Below, piece by piece: positions 8,480 through 16,828 of a stretch of DNA of 64,000 nucleotides. This DNA comes from Actinoplanes sp. L3-i22. Its GTDB lineage: Bacteria > Actinomycetota > Actinomycetes > Mycobacteriales > Micromonosporaceae. The stretch is taken from the NCBI RefSeq assembly GCF_019704555.1, contig NZ_AP024745.1, positions 5,960,501 to 6,024,500 on the forward strand, in the 5' to 3' direction. The notes beneath the pieces were generated by a model, which saw nothing but the letters and a program-made list of their open reading frames with translations, had not been told where the DNA came from and made no database searches. Both the position numbers and the translations under genes were made by a program. Each line of letters begins with the position of its first letter. Position 1 is the first letter of the stretch.

Positions 8480-8562
8480 CATCCTATCGTCCTAGGATGC
8501 CCTACGGGGCGTGCGGCGAGCCGCACCTTAAATACACAAGGACGGCTTCGCCGACCGACCCA
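8480..8562 (+). repeat. Structured intergenic repeat, copy A
   Basis: An ~83-nt element nearly repeated at 14334-14417. It folds into three successive hairpins: CATCCTA/TAGGATG (8480-8486 with 8493-8499), GTGCGGC/GCCGCAC (8511-8517 with 8520-8526), and GGACGGC-TTC-GCCG (from 8540). It begins 20 bases after the APH-like stop codon, on the same strand. It may be a terminator, a small RNA or a miniature repeat. The rest of 8563-8743 holds a TTGACT (about 8594-8599), a small CTGCCCC/GGGGCAG palindrome and nothing else recognised. Confidence 0.7.
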
Positions 8563-8743
8563 GGGCATTTCTCGGATTTGCCGCGATCGGCGGGTTGACT
8601 CTGCCCCTGGGGCAGGGGTGAGGCTTGGTGAGTCGCCGGTCAGGGCGGGTGACCGGCGGCGGGGGCGTAGCCGTGACCCTTCGTGGCCTCGGTGCGGTGT
8701 GCGGTGTCCTGTTCGGAATGCTGGTCGGAGAGTCGGAGGTGCT

Positions 8744-9739
8744 ATGGCGGATGATCGCGTGATCGTCGAGGGTGTGGGCTTGTCGGGTGGGCGGCACTGT
8801 GAGACGACGGCGCTCGGGGTTCTGCTCGGGCATGCGGGGCTGGAGCTGTCCGAGGCGATGCTGTTCGGGCTGGGGGAGGGGCTCGGGTTCGTCTACTGGG
8901 ACGCCAAGGGGATGGACGTGCCGTTCCTCGGTGGGCGGTCCAAGCCGATGGCGATCACCCGGGCGCTTGCCGGGCGGCTCGGGCTCGAGCTGCGGGTCAC
9001 CGAGACCGCTTCGGCCGCCAGAGGGTGGCGCAACGTCGTCGCGGAGCTCGGCGCCGGGCGGCCGGTGGGATTGCAGCTGGACTGCTACCACCTGGAGTAC
9101 TTCACGGCGCGGACGCACTTCGGCGGGCATGTCGTGGCGATGTACGGATACGACGACACGGATGCCTACCTGGTCGACACCGCTCAGCAGGGTGGGGCGG
9201 TGACCACCTCGCTGCGGAGCCTGGCGCTGGCCCGGGCCGAGCGGGGGCCGATGACTGCCCGGCACCTGGCGTTCACCCTGGCGGTCCCGGAGGCTCGCCC
9301 GGATCTCGGGGTGGCGATCCGGGCGGCGGTTCGGGGGAACGCGGCGACGTTTCTGAACCCGCCGATCGCGAATCTCGGCCATCGGGGGATCGGAAAGGCG
9401 GCCGTGCGGGTGCGGCGGTGGCTCGACCGGGCGACGGATCCGGGACGGGATCTGCCGATGGCGGCGATGCTGATGGAGCGGGGTGGCACCGGCGGCGGGC
9501 TGTTCCGGGCGATGTATCGGGACTTCCTCGCCGAGGCGGCCACGGTCGTCGACGACGAGCGGCTGCGGGCCGGGCATCGGGGGTACGCGGAGATCGCGCC
9601 GAGGTGGACCGAGGTCGCCGGGCTGATCGCGGCGGCCGGCGAGTCGGGTGATCCCGGGCCGCTGGTGCGGGCGTCGGAGCTGCTCGCCGACCTGGCCGGC
9701 CGGGAACGCCGCGCGATGGAGATCCTGTCCGGGCTGTGA
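8744..9739 (+). CDS. BtrH N-terminal domain / DUF4872 protein (putative acyltransferase)
   Basis: A 331-aa protein. The N-terminal half resembles BtrH, the butirosin enzyme that transfers an acyl side chain from a carrier protein. It has GGRHCETTALGVLL with a candidate nucleophile Cys19, and GGHVVAMYGYDD with a candidate His129, a C39-peptidase-like dyad. The C-terminal half (TLAVPEARPDLGVAIRAAVRG to the end) matches the helical DUF4872 region. The ATG at 8744 has GGAGGT 3 bases upstream; an ORF from 8618 lacks one. No carrier protein or biosynthetic cluster is adjacent, so the substrate is open. Confidence 0.8.
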   Translation: MADDRVIVEGVGLSGGRHCETTALGVLLGHAGLELSEAMLFGLGEGLGFVYWDAKGMDVPFLGGRSKPMAITRALAGRLGLELRVTETASAARGWRNVVAELGAGRPVGLQLDCYHLEYFTARTHFGGHVVAMYGYDDTDAYLVDTAQQGGAVTTSLRSLALARAERGPMTARHLAFTLAVPEARPDLGVAIRAAVRGNAATFLNPPIANLGHRGIGKAAVRVRRWLDRATDPGRDLPMAAMLMERGGTGGGLFRAMYRDFLAEAATVVDDERLRAGHRGYAEIAPRWTEVAGLIAAAGESGDPGPLVRASELLADLAGRERRAMEILSGL

Positions 9740-9887
9740 CCGGCGATGCGGGTGCGGGGTCGTCGCGGTGGCCGGGCGCTGGTCTTCGACCGGCGGTCCG
9801 GCCCGGGGCCGGCAGTGGGCGGTCCGGCTCGGGCACGGCGGTGGGTGAGGCGGTTCGGGCCTGGCGGTGGGTGAGGCGGCGGTCGGC

Positions 9888-9893
9888 TACGGT
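9888..9893 (+). promoter_or_regulatory. -10 box TACGGT, leaderless promoter
   Basis: TACGGT ends eight bases before the ATG at 9902. There is no ribosome binding site. Confidence 0.5.
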
Positions 9894-9901
9894 CGGTGGC
9901 C

Positions 9902-10900
9902 ATGAGCTGGACTGCCGCGACCGTTCTCACCGACGACGGTGAGGTTCCGCTTCGTGATCTGCCGGTTGCGGAGCTCGTGTCCGCCGCGCTCGCCGTGGAC
10001 GAGGACAGCCGGCCGGAGTACACCGCGTTTCTGCAGCTGCGCGGTGATCGGGAGACCTTCGAGGCGGCCCGGTCGCTGTGCGGCTCCGCGGACCCGGCCC
10101 GGCGGGCGCTGGGCGCGTATGTGCTCGGGGAACTGGGCGCGGTGGCGTTGTCGGACGAGGGTGACATCGTGGTCGTCCCCCGCGATCAGCGCCCGTTCCG
10201 CATGCCGGCGGTCACGCTGCTGCTGGACCTCGCTGCCGGCGAGCCCGCCGGTGAGCCCGATGGCTGGCCGACGGGCGAGCCCCTCGGTCGGCCCGATGGC
10301 TGGCCCACGGGCGAGCCTCTCGGTGGGCGCGATGGCTGGCCCACGGGCGGTCCCGCCGGTGGGCCCGATGGCGGGACCATCGGCGGGACCGGAGGTGAAG
10401 TGCAGGCGGCGATCGCGACCGCGCTCGGCCATCTCGGTGATCCCCGGGCGGTCGAGCCGCTCGGCGCGTGGCGCTCTCATCCGGTTGTCCACGTGCGGTG
10501 GACGGTCTGCCTCGCGTTGACCCGCTTTGCTTCCCGCGATGACGACGCGTTGCGGTATCTGGTCGAGTTGACGGCCGATCCGGAGCCGATGGTTCGTGAC
10601 TGGTCCTGCTGCGGGCTGTACCAGGCCGGCCGGGACACCCCGGAGGTTCGCCGTGCCCTGATGGTGCGGCTGGATGACGACGATGCCGTGACGCGGGCGG
10701 AGGCGCTGCGGGCGCTGGCCCTCTTCGGGGAGCGCCGGGCGGTCCAGCCGCTGCTGGACGCGTTGGACCGCCCGCCGGAGGCCGGCGACGACGAGACGGG
10801 CGAGGTGGCCGGGCTCGTGGCGGAGGCGCTTTCCCTGCTGGCCGACCGCACCGGAGATCCGCGCCTGCTTGCGCGCCTCCGCCCGTCGGACGACGACTGA
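9902..10900 (+). CDS. HEAT-repeat protein with internal Gly/Pro/Trp tandem repeats
   Basis: A 332-aa protein. Both ends are HEAT/PBS-lyase-like helical repeats (RRALGAYVLGELGAV; ATALGHLGDPRAVEPLGAW; RAEALRALALFGERRAVQPL), which usually mediate protein binding. Residues of about 112-160 are a low-complexity insert of 12-aa units of the type GEPLGRPDGWPT, encoded by a 36-bp DNA repeat, so the insert probably expands and contracts. ATG 9902 is chosen over GTG 9896 because of the leaderless -10. The gene converges on the MFS gene across a tandem-repeat spacer. Confidence 0.75.
   Translation: MSWTAATVLTDDGEVPLRDLPVAELVSAALAVDEDSRPEYTAFLQLRGDRETFEAARSLCGSADPARRALGAYVLGELGAVALSDEGDIVVVPRDQRPFRMPAVTLLLDLAAGEPAGEPDGWPTGEPLGRPDGWPTGEPLGGRDGWPTGGPAGGPDGGTIGGTGGEVQAAIATALGHLGDPRAVEPLGAWRSHPVVHVRWTVCLALTRFASRDDDALRYLVELTADPEPMVRDWSCCGLYQAGRDTPEVRRALMVRLDDDDAVTRAEALRALALFGERRAVQPLLDALDRPPEAGDDETGEVAGLVAEALSLLADRTGDPRLLARLRPSDDD
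10237..10380 (+). repeat. In-frame 36-bp tandem repeat inside the HEAT gene
   Basis: About four units encode GEPAGEPDGWPT, GEPLGRPDGWPT, GEPLGGRDGWPT and a degenerate last copy. The unit length is a multiple of three, so copy-number change keeps the frame. It lies just ahead of another repeat array at 10935-11087. Confidence 0.75.
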
Positions 10901-10934
10901 GTCGTCCTTCCTTGCCGGACGTTCCTTGCCGGCC

Positions 10935-11087
10935 CTGAACGGTGCCGGGCCTTCCTTGCCGGCCCTGAACGGTGCCGGCCCTGAACGGTGCCGGGCCTTC
11001 CTTGCCGGCCCTGAACGGTGCCGGGCCTGAACGGTGCCGGGCCTGAACGGTGCCGGGCCTGAACGGTGCCGGGCCTGAACGGTGGCT
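10935..11087. repeat. Intergenic 16/30-bp tandem repeat array
   Basis: The core CTGAACGGTG starts at 10935, 10965, 10981, 11011, 11027, 11043, 11059 and 11075, giving spacings of 30, 16, 30, 16, 16, 16 and 16. The short unit is CTGAACGGTGCCGGGC; the long unit adds CTTCCTTGCCGGCC. The array fills most of the 265-base gap between the convergent HEAT and MFS genes and is presumably a length-variable (VNTR) locus. Nothing else is recognised in 10901-11165. Confidence 0.85.
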
Positions 11088-11165
11088 TCCGAGCTGAGGA
11101 GCGTGCCGGGCCAGTGCGGCGCCCGGCGGCGTTGATCCGGTCCGCGGGCTCTGCCCCCGGGCGGA

Positions 11166-12629
11166 TCAACCGGGGATCTGGGTCACGGCTGGCTCGCGGG
11201 TGCGGGTGGTGTGGACGAGGAGGGCCAGGGCGGCCAGGATCAGGGCCGCTACCAGGGCGGTGACCTGCAGGCTGCCGGTGAAGGCGTGCCGGGCGTCGGC
11301 GAGCAGGGTGGCGGCCTGGGCGGTGGGGAGGTGGCGGCTGGTGGCCAGGGCGCCGGCGAGGGAGTCCGAGGTGTCGTTCATCCGGCTGCGGTAGACGACG
11401 GTGGCGAGGACGCCGAGCAGGGCGAAGCCCAGGGAGCCGCCGAAGTAGTTGCCGGTTTCGGACATCGCCGCGGCGGAGCCGGCCCGGGACGGGGGGACGG
11501 CGTTCATGACCAGGCCGGTGCCGAGGGCGAACAGCGGGCCGGTGCCCAGGGCGAGGACCGTGATGCCGGTCAGGATCAGGGGCAGGGCGCCGGTCAGCAT
11601 CAGCAGGCTGCCGAGGGCGGACACCGCCAGGCCGCCGGCGATGGCGGTCACCGGGGGGACGCGGCGGGCGAGGGCGGGGGCGGTCATCGTGCCGGCGGCC
11701 ACGCCGAGGCCCATCGGGGCGAACAGCAGGGCGGCGGTGACCGGGGACAGGCCGCGGACGCCCTGCAGGTACTGGGTGACGAGCAGGCCGGTGCCGGCCA
11801 TCGCGATGCCGGCGCCGACCAGGGCGACCAGGACGGCGGTGAACGTCCGGCTGTGCAGTAGCCGCAGGTCGAGCAGCGGGGTGGGGAGGCGGTGCTGACG
11901 TCGTACAAAAGCGAATCCGACCGCCGCGCCCACCGCGAAAGCCGCAGCCGGGAGAGCGACCTGGCCTCCGGCGGAGGCCTGTTTCAGGGCGAAGATCAGC
12001 AGGAGTACGGCGGTGAGGGAGAGCGCGACGCTGGCCGGGTCGAGGCGGCCGGGTTGTGGCGCGCGGTGCTCGGGGAGCAGGAACGGGCCGGTGAGCAGCA
12101 GTAACAGCATCGGGGGTACGGCGATCAGGAAGATCGAGCCCCACCAGAAGTGCTGCAGGAGCAGGCCGGCGAGGACCGGGCCGAGGGCGCCGCCGGTGAA
12201 CTGGCAGGTGGCCCAGGTGGCGATGGCGCGGCCGCGGCGCGGGTCGTGTTCGCCGAACATCGTGGTGATCAGGGCGAGGGTGGACGGGGTGAGGGTGGCG
12301 CCGGCGACGCCGAGCAGGGCGCGGATGACGATGAGCATGAGGGGGCCGGTGGCGAACGCGGCGGCGAGGGAGAGGCCGGCGAACGCGGCGGCGCCGATCA
12401 GAAGCAGTCGTCGTCGGCCGATCCGGTCGCCGAGGGTGCCCATCGTGATGACCAGGGCGGCGACGGTGAGGCCGTAGCTGTCGCTGATCCACAGTTGTTC
12501 GACGGCGCTCGCGCCCAGGTCGGCGCTGAGGGCGGGCAGGGCCAGGAGCAGCGCGGTGATGTCGGTCGCGACGATCAGGGTGGGCAGCATGAGGATGGTC
12601 AGTCCCAGCCACGAGCGGTGGAGTCTCAT
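11166..12629 (-). CDS. MFS drug-type exporter (DHA2/EmrB-QacA-like)
   Basis: A 487-aa very hydrophobic protein with about 14 transmembrane helices, the size and topology of the DHA2 family of proton-driven exporters. Motif A appears as LGDRIGRRRLLLIG after TM2, and a motif C-like GGALGPVLAGLLLQ segment sits in TM5. The ATG at 12629 begins MRLHRSWLGLTILML directly before TM1. A TTG at 12698 is open but lies in a TTGACA that reads as a -35. It is divergent from the YCII-ECF42 pair. The substrate cannot be predicted. Confidence 0.85.
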   Translation of the reverse strand: MRLHRSWLGLTILMLPTLIVATDITALLLALPALSADLGASAVEQLWISDSYGLTVAALVITMGTLGDRIGRRRLLLIGAAAFAGLSLAAAFATGPLMLIVIRALLGVAGATLTPSTLALITTMFGEHDPRRGRAIATWATCQFTGGALGPVLAGLLLQHFWWGSIFLIAVPPMLLLLLTGPFLLPEHRAPQPGRLDPASVALSLTAVLLLIFALKQASAGGQVALPAAAFAVGAAVGFAFVRRQHRLPTPLLDLRLLHSRTFTAVLVALVGAGIAMAGTGLLVTQYLQGVRGLSPVTAALLFAPMGLGVAAGTMTAPALARRVPPVTAIAGGLAVSALGSLLMLTGALPLILTGITVLALGTGPLFALGTGLVMNAVPPSRAGSAAAMSETGNYFGGSLGFALLGVLATVVYRSRMNDTSDSLAGALATSRHLPTAQAATLLADARHAFTGSLQVTALVAALILAALALLVHTTRTREPAVTQIPG

Positions 12630-12758
12630 GCCCGCTGGTCGGAGTGGGCCGGGGATTCTTGACGGGCGGCCGGGAAAAATGTCGGTGGGGGATGTCAAGG
12701 TTGCTGCGGTGGCTACGACCGACCGGCGAGAAGTCGTTCATCTTGCGGAGGTAAGGCG

Positions 12759-13130
12759 ATGAAGTTCCTGATCAGCATGCACATCAACCCGGCGGTGCTG
12801 GAGGCGTTGACCGAGGAGGAGATGGCGGCGATCGGTGCCGGGCACGGCCGGTTCATGGCGGGGTTGAAGGAGCGTGGCGAGTTGATCACCACGCAGGCGC
12901 TGGTGGATCCGTCGCAGGCGGTGGTGGTGTCGGTGCGGGACGGGCAGCGGGTGGTGACCGACGGGCCGTTCCTGGAGGCGAAGGAGTATCTGGGCGGGTT
13001 CTACTTCGTCGACGTGGAGGACAAGGCGCGGGCGATCGAGCTGGCGGCGCAGATCCCGGACGCGGCGATCGAGGGCCTGGGGATCGAGGTGCGGCAGGTG
13101 ATGTTCGCGGACGGGGTTCTGGAGGCGTGA
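12759..13130 (+). CDS. YCII-related (DGPF) protein, partner of ECF42 sigma
   Basis: A 123-aa ferredoxin-like YCII domain with the DGPF signature in VVTDGPFLEAKEYLGGFYF. DGPF proteins are the conserved genomic neighbours of ECF42-group sigma factors; their biochemical role is unsettled. GGAGGT (12747-12752) precedes the ATG. The stop overlaps the sigma start by GTGA (13127-13130), so expression is coupled. This is the first of three such pairs in the window. Confidence 0.9.
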   Translation: MKFLISMHINPAVLEALTEEEMAAIGAGHGRFMAGLKERGELITTQALVDPSQAVVVSVRDGQRVVTDGPFLEAKEYLGGFYFVDVEDKARAIELAAQIPDAAIEGLGIEVRQVMFADGVLEA

Positions 13131-14329
13131 GCGCGCCGGGCATCGAGGACCTGCTGCGTGCGTTGATGCCGCAGGTCCTCGGCGCGCTGGTGCGCAGGTT
13201 CGGGCAGTTCGAGGGCTGTGAGGACGCGGTTCAGGAGGCGGGGCTCGCGGCGTCGGTGCAGTGGCCGGTCGAGGGGGTGCCGGACAATCCGCGGGGCTGG
13301 TTGATGACTGTCGCGTCGCGGCGGCTGATCGACGAGGTGCGCAGTGCGTCGGCGCGCCGGGGTCGGGAGTCGGCGCGGGTCGCGGACGTCGCGCCGGGGG
13401 AGGTGCCGGACACCGATGACACGTTGCTGTTGCTGTTCCTGTGCTGCCATCCGGCGTTGACGGCGGCGTCGCAGACGGCGTTGACGCTGCGTGCGGTGGG
13501 TGGGCTGACGACCGCGGAGATCGCGCGGGCGTTCCTGGTGCCGGAGGCGACGATGGCGGCGCGGATCAGCCGGGCGAAGCAGCGGATCCGGGCGGCGGGC
13601 GGGTCGTTTCCGGCGCCGGCCGGGCCGGAACGGTTGCCGGTGGTCCTGCACGTGCTGTACCTGATCTTCAACGAGGGGTACACGGCGTCGTCGGGGTCGT
13701 CGCTGGACCGGGCGGATCTGGCGGTGGAGGCGATCCGGCTGGCGCGGATGGTGCACGCGGGGCTCCCCGAGGACGGGGAGGTGGCCGGGTTGCTGGCGTT
13801 GATGCTGCTCACACATGCGCGCCGGGCGGCGCGGACGACGGCGGGCGGGGATCTGGTGCCGTTGGACGAGCAGGATCGTACGCAATGGGATCGGTCTTTG
13901 ATCGTGGAAGGTCTTGAGCTGGCGAAGGGGGCGCTGGGGGCGCCGGAGCTGGGCCCTTATCAGTTGCAGGCGGCGATCGCGGCGACGCATGCGGATGCGG
14001 CGACGGCGGGGGAGACGAACTGGCGGCAGGTGTACGCGTTGTATCTGATCCTGGAGCGGATCGCGCCGAATCCGGTGGTGACGCTGAACCGGGCGGTGGC
14101 GTTGGCCGAGGTGGAGGGGCCGGCGGCCGGGTTGGCGCTGCTGGCGGGGTTGGACGGGGACGAGCGGCTGGCCGGGCATCATCGGTTGTGGTCGGTGCGG
14201 GCGCATCTGCTGGAGAAGGCCGGGGACGAGGCGGGGGCGTATTCGTGGTACCGGCGGGCGGCCCGGGCGACGGCGAGTCTGGCGGAGCAGCGGTATCTGG
14301 AGGGGCGCGCGAGCCGTCTGCGGGGTTAG
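13127..14329 (+). CDS. ECF42-type sigma factor with C-terminal TPR-like extension
   Basis: A 400-aa protein. The N-terminal ~170 residues are sigma regions 2 and 4 ([40 protein letters not shown]). The long C-terminal extension has the family hallmarks [18 protein letters not shown]-type helices and a TPR-like end (LLEKAGDEAGAYSWYRRAAR). ECF42 factors lack a classical anti-sigma; the extension is thought to control activity. The start GTG overlaps the DGPF stop. Structured repeat B begins five bases after the stop codon. Confidence 0.9.
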   Translation: MSAPGIEDLLRALMPQVLGALVRRFGQFEGCEDAVQEAGLAASVQWPVEGVPDNPRGWLMTVASRRLIDEVRSASARRGRESARVADVAPGEVPDTDDTLLLLFLCCHPALTAASQTALTLRAVGGLTTAEIARAFLVPEATMAARISRAKQRIRAAGGSFPAPAGPERLPVVLHVLYLIFNEGYTASSGSSLDRADLAVEAIRLARMVHAGLPEDGEVAGLLALMLLTHARRAARTTAGGDLVPLDEQDRTQWDRSLIVEGLELAKGALGAPELGPYQLQAAIAATHADAATAGETNWRQVYALYLILERIAPNPVVTLNRAVALAEVEGPAAGLALLAGLDGDERLAGHHRLWSVRAHLLEKAGDEAGAYSWYRRAARATASLAEQRYLEGRASRLRG

Positions 14330-14333
14330 CTTG

Positions 14334-14417
14334 CTTCCTATCGTCCTAGGATGACCTACGGATAGTGCGGCAAGCCGCACCCCAGGAACTGAAAGGACGG
14401 CTTCGCCGACGAACCCA
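14334..14417 (+). repeat. Structured intergenic repeat, copy B
   Basis: The second copy of the 8480-8562 element. The shared blocks are TCCTATCGTCCTAGGATG, CCTACGG, GTGCGGC-AGCCGCACC and AAGGACGGCTTCGCCGAC. The second hairpin is GTGCGGC (14365-14371) with GCCGCAC (14374-14380); its loop changed from GA to AA with both arms conserved. It follows the ECF42 gene directly, same strand. The rest of 14418-14581 contains no gene or clear site apart from the downstream RBS. Confidence 0.7.
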
Positions 14418-14581
14418 TAAAGCTTTTGCTGTCCGGTCCGGGAGCGCCGTGGTCGAGGTCCGATTGCGGGGGTACGGGCGGAGTCGAGATTGTGTCCACG
14501 CGGGTGTCGATCCGGGGCCGAGGCGTTCGTGTAGCTGATGAGAGGCCGGCGCAGGTTCGGCTGTTACGCGAGGAGACCCTC

Positions 14582-15172
14582 ATGGGCAAGGTGGTCGTGG
14601 TGGAGAACGTGACACTCGACGGGGTCATGCAAGCGCCGGGCGGGGCAGACGAAGACGCCCGGGGAGGCTTCCCGTATGGCGGCTGGGCTCACCCGTATGC
14701 CGACCGGGTCATGGCCGAGGCGATGGGCAAGGGCATGAGTGAGGACAGCGGGATGCTCTTCGGTCGCCGCACCTACGAGCAGTTCCACGCCTTCTGGTCG
14801 AAGCAGACCGACGGCAACCCGTACACCGAGGTCCTCAACCGCAAACGCAAGTACGTCGCGTCGCGCACGCTGGCCGGGCCGCTGCCCTGGGAGAACTCGT
14901 CGCTGCTGCCGGGTGATGCGGCGGACGCCGTGGCCGCGCTCAAGCGCGGGGTCGAGGGCGACCTGGTCGTGCTCGGCAGTGGCGAGTTGGTGCGGTCGCT
15001 GGCGAGGGCCGGCTTGGTCGACGTCTACACGCTGTCGATCCACCCGCTGACGCTCGGTACCGGGACGAAGCTGTTCGCCGAGGGCGAGCAGGCGTACGGC
15101 ACGTTGGAGTTGGTCGAGGCCCTGCCGACGACAACCGGCGTGATCATCGCGACCTACCGCTCGATTGCCTGA
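14582..15172 (+). CDS. Dihydrofolate-reductase-like (RibD C-terminal) family protein
   Basis: A 196-aa DHFR-fold protein of the YwjB/YyaP type: MGKVVVVENVTLDGVMQAPG at the start, MLFGRRTYEQF in the middle and DLVVLGSGELVRSLARAGLV near the end. This family is widespread next to DGPF/ECF42 or as stand-alone genes; its substrate is usually unknown, and true DHFR activity should not be assumed. ATG 14582 has GAGGAG upstream. A DGPF gene follows 14 bases later, so it probably leads a three-gene operon (DHFR-like, DGPF, ECF42). Codons here are markedly more C-ending than in the flanking genes. Confidence 0.85.
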   Translation: MGKVVVVENVTLDGVMQAPGGADEDARGGFPYGGWAHPYADRVMAEAMGKGMSEDSGMLFGRRTYEQFHAFWSKQTDGNPYTEVLNRKRKYVASRTLAGPLPWENSSLLPGDAADAVAALKRGVEGDLVVLGSGELVRSLARAGLVDVYTLSIHPLTLGTGTKLFAEGEQAYGTLELVEALPTTTGVIIATYRSIA

Positions 15173-15186
15173 AAGGATCAGCTGAC

Positions 15187-15522
15187 ATGAGGCAGTACCT
15201 GCTCAGCGTCTATCAGCCCGACGGCGAGGCACCGCCTGAGGTCCTCGCCCCGATCATGGCCGATCTCGACACCTTGGCCGAGCAGATGCGGGCAGCCGGC
15301 GCTTGGGTGTTTTCCGTCGGTCTGCACCCGGCCAGCACCGCAACGGTCGTCCGCGACCGCGACGGCGAGGCGTTGCTCACCGATGGGCCGTTCACCGAGG
15401 GCAAGGAACACCTCGGCGGCTTCACGATCATCAACGCGCCCGACCTCGACGCCGCCTTGGCGTGGGGTGCCAGGATGGCCCGCGCCTCGACGCTGCCGGT
15501 CGAGGTACGACCTGTCGCATGA
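15187..15522 (+). CDS. YCII-related (DGPF) protein, second copy
   Basis: A 111-aa YCII domain with [26 protein letters not shown] lies upstream of the ATG at 15187. The stop overlaps the sigma ATG (ATGA, 15519-15522). Sequence divergence from the 12759 copy is large, so this is not a recent local duplication. Confidence 0.9.
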   Translation: MRQYLLSVYQPDGEAPPEVLAPIMADLDTLAEQMRAAGAWVFSVGLHPASTATVVRDRDGEALLTDGPFTEGKEHLGGFTIINAPDLDAALAWGARMARASTLPVEVRPVA

Positions 15523-16739
15523 GCGGCGACATCGAGCGGATCTTCCGGCAGGAGTACGGCCGCGCGGTCGCGGTCCTGGTCCGTGTCTTCGGCGACATCG
15601 ACGGTGCCGAGGACGCGGTCCAGGACGCGTTTGTCACGGCCATGCGGCACTGGCCTGTCCACGGGGTACCGCCCAGCCCGTCCGGCTGGATCATCACCAC
15701 TGCCCGCAACCGCGCGATCGACCGCCTGCGTCGTGAGTCGACCCGGGCCGACCGGCATGCCCAGGCGCTGGTGCTCCGGGCGCCCGACAATGCACCCGAT
15801 CCCGGACAGGAGGGGCCCGTGCGCGACGACCGGCTGCGCCTGATCTTCACCTGCTGCCACCCCGCGCTCGCACCCGCCTCCCGGGTGGCGCTCACGCTGC
15901 GGCTGCTCGGCGGACTCACCACCGCCGAGATCGCACGGGCGTTCCTGGTGCCCGAGCCGACCATGGCCCAGCGGCTCGTCCGCGCCAAAGGCAAGATCCG
16001 CGATGCGGGCATCCCCTACCGGGTGCCCCGCGACGCCGACCTTCCCGACCGCCTCCGGACGGTCCTCGCCGTCCTCTACCTGATCTTCAACGAGGGCTAC
16101 ACCGCAAGCTCCGGCGACGACCTCACCCGGGACGACCTGAGCACCGAGGCCATCCGGCTCTGCCGCCTGCTCGCGGCGCTGATGCCCGACGAGCCGGAGG
16201 TGCTCGGCCTGCTCGCGCTGATGCTGCTGATCGAGTCGCGGCGACCGGCGCGCACCAGCGCCGCAGGGGACCTCGTACGGCTCGGCGACCAGGATCGCAC
16301 GCTCTGGCACCGGGCCATGATCGCGGAGGGCCAGGACCTGGTCAGGCGATGCCTGCGCGGTAACCGGCCCGGCCCCTACCAGGTGCAGGCCGCCATCAAC
16401 GCCGTGCACAGCGACGCCGCGACGGCCGCCGGGACCGACTGGCCGCAGATCCTCGCGTTGTACGACCACCTGGCGGCGCTGACCCCTGGCCCGGTCATCG
16501 CGCTGCACCGGGCGGTCGCGCTGGCCGAGGTGGACGGCCCGGCGGCCGCCCTGCCGCTGGTCGACGGCATCGATGGTCTCAACCGCCACCACATGTTCCA
16601 TGCGGTGCGCGCCGACCTGCTCCGCCGTCTCGGGCGGGCGCAGGAGGCCGCGGCGGCCTATGAGAAGGCCGCCGCGCTCACCGACAATGCGGCCGAGCGC
16701 CGCTTTCTCGCCTCCCGCCGCGCTGCCCTTTCCATCTGA
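15519..16739 (+). CDS. ECF42-type sigma factor, second copy
   Basis: A 406-aa protein: region 2 [20 protein letters not shown], region 4 [23 protein letters not shown], then the extension with [17 protein letters not shown] and [19 protein letters not shown]. The end is TPR-like ([18 protein letters not shown]). It is coupled by ATGA to its DGPF gene. A perfect 28-bp palindrome follows 13 bases after the stop and is the likely terminator. Codon choice matches the upstream DHFR-like and DGPF genes rather than its neighbours on either side. Confidence 0.9.
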   Translation: MSGDIERIFRQEYGRAVAVLVRVFGDIDGAEDAVQDAFVTAMRHWPVHGVPPSPSGWIITTARNRAIDRLRRESTRADRHAQALVLRAPDNAPDPGQEGPVRDDRLRLIFTCCHPALAPASRVALTLRLLGGLTTAEIARAFLVPEPTMAQRLVRAKGKIRDAGIPYRVPRDADLPDRLRTVLAVLYLIFNEGYTASSGDDLTRDDLSTEAIRLCRLLAALMPDEPEVLGLLALMLLIESRRPARTSAAGDLVRLGDQDRTLWHRAMIAEGQDLVRRCLRGNRPGPYQVQAAINAVHSDAATAAGTDWPQILALYDHLAALTPGPVIALHRAVALAEVDGPAAALPLVDGIDGLNRHHMFHAVRADLLRRLGRAQEAAAAYEKAAALTDNAAERRFLASRRAALSI

Positions 16740-16752
16740 CGGGCCGGTACGG

Positions 16753-16780
16753 CTCCGGACCCCGGGCCCGGGGTCCGGAG
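16753..16780. terminator. 28-bp perfect palindrome behind the second ECF42 gene
   Basis: CTCCGGACCCCGGG is followed directly by its reverse complement. As RNA it forms a ~12-bp stem with a tetraloop. There is no T-tract. It sits between the ends of two convergent genes. Confidence 0.6.
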
Positions 16781-16828
16781 GCACGGCAGTGACCCACCCT
16801 CCGCTGGCGCCGTTTTTCGTGGATTTGG

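Noticed and set aside
12630..12698. TTG 12698 as start of the MFS gene
   Set aside because: It is part of TTGACA, which reads as a promoter -35; ATG 12629 leads directly into the first membrane helix.
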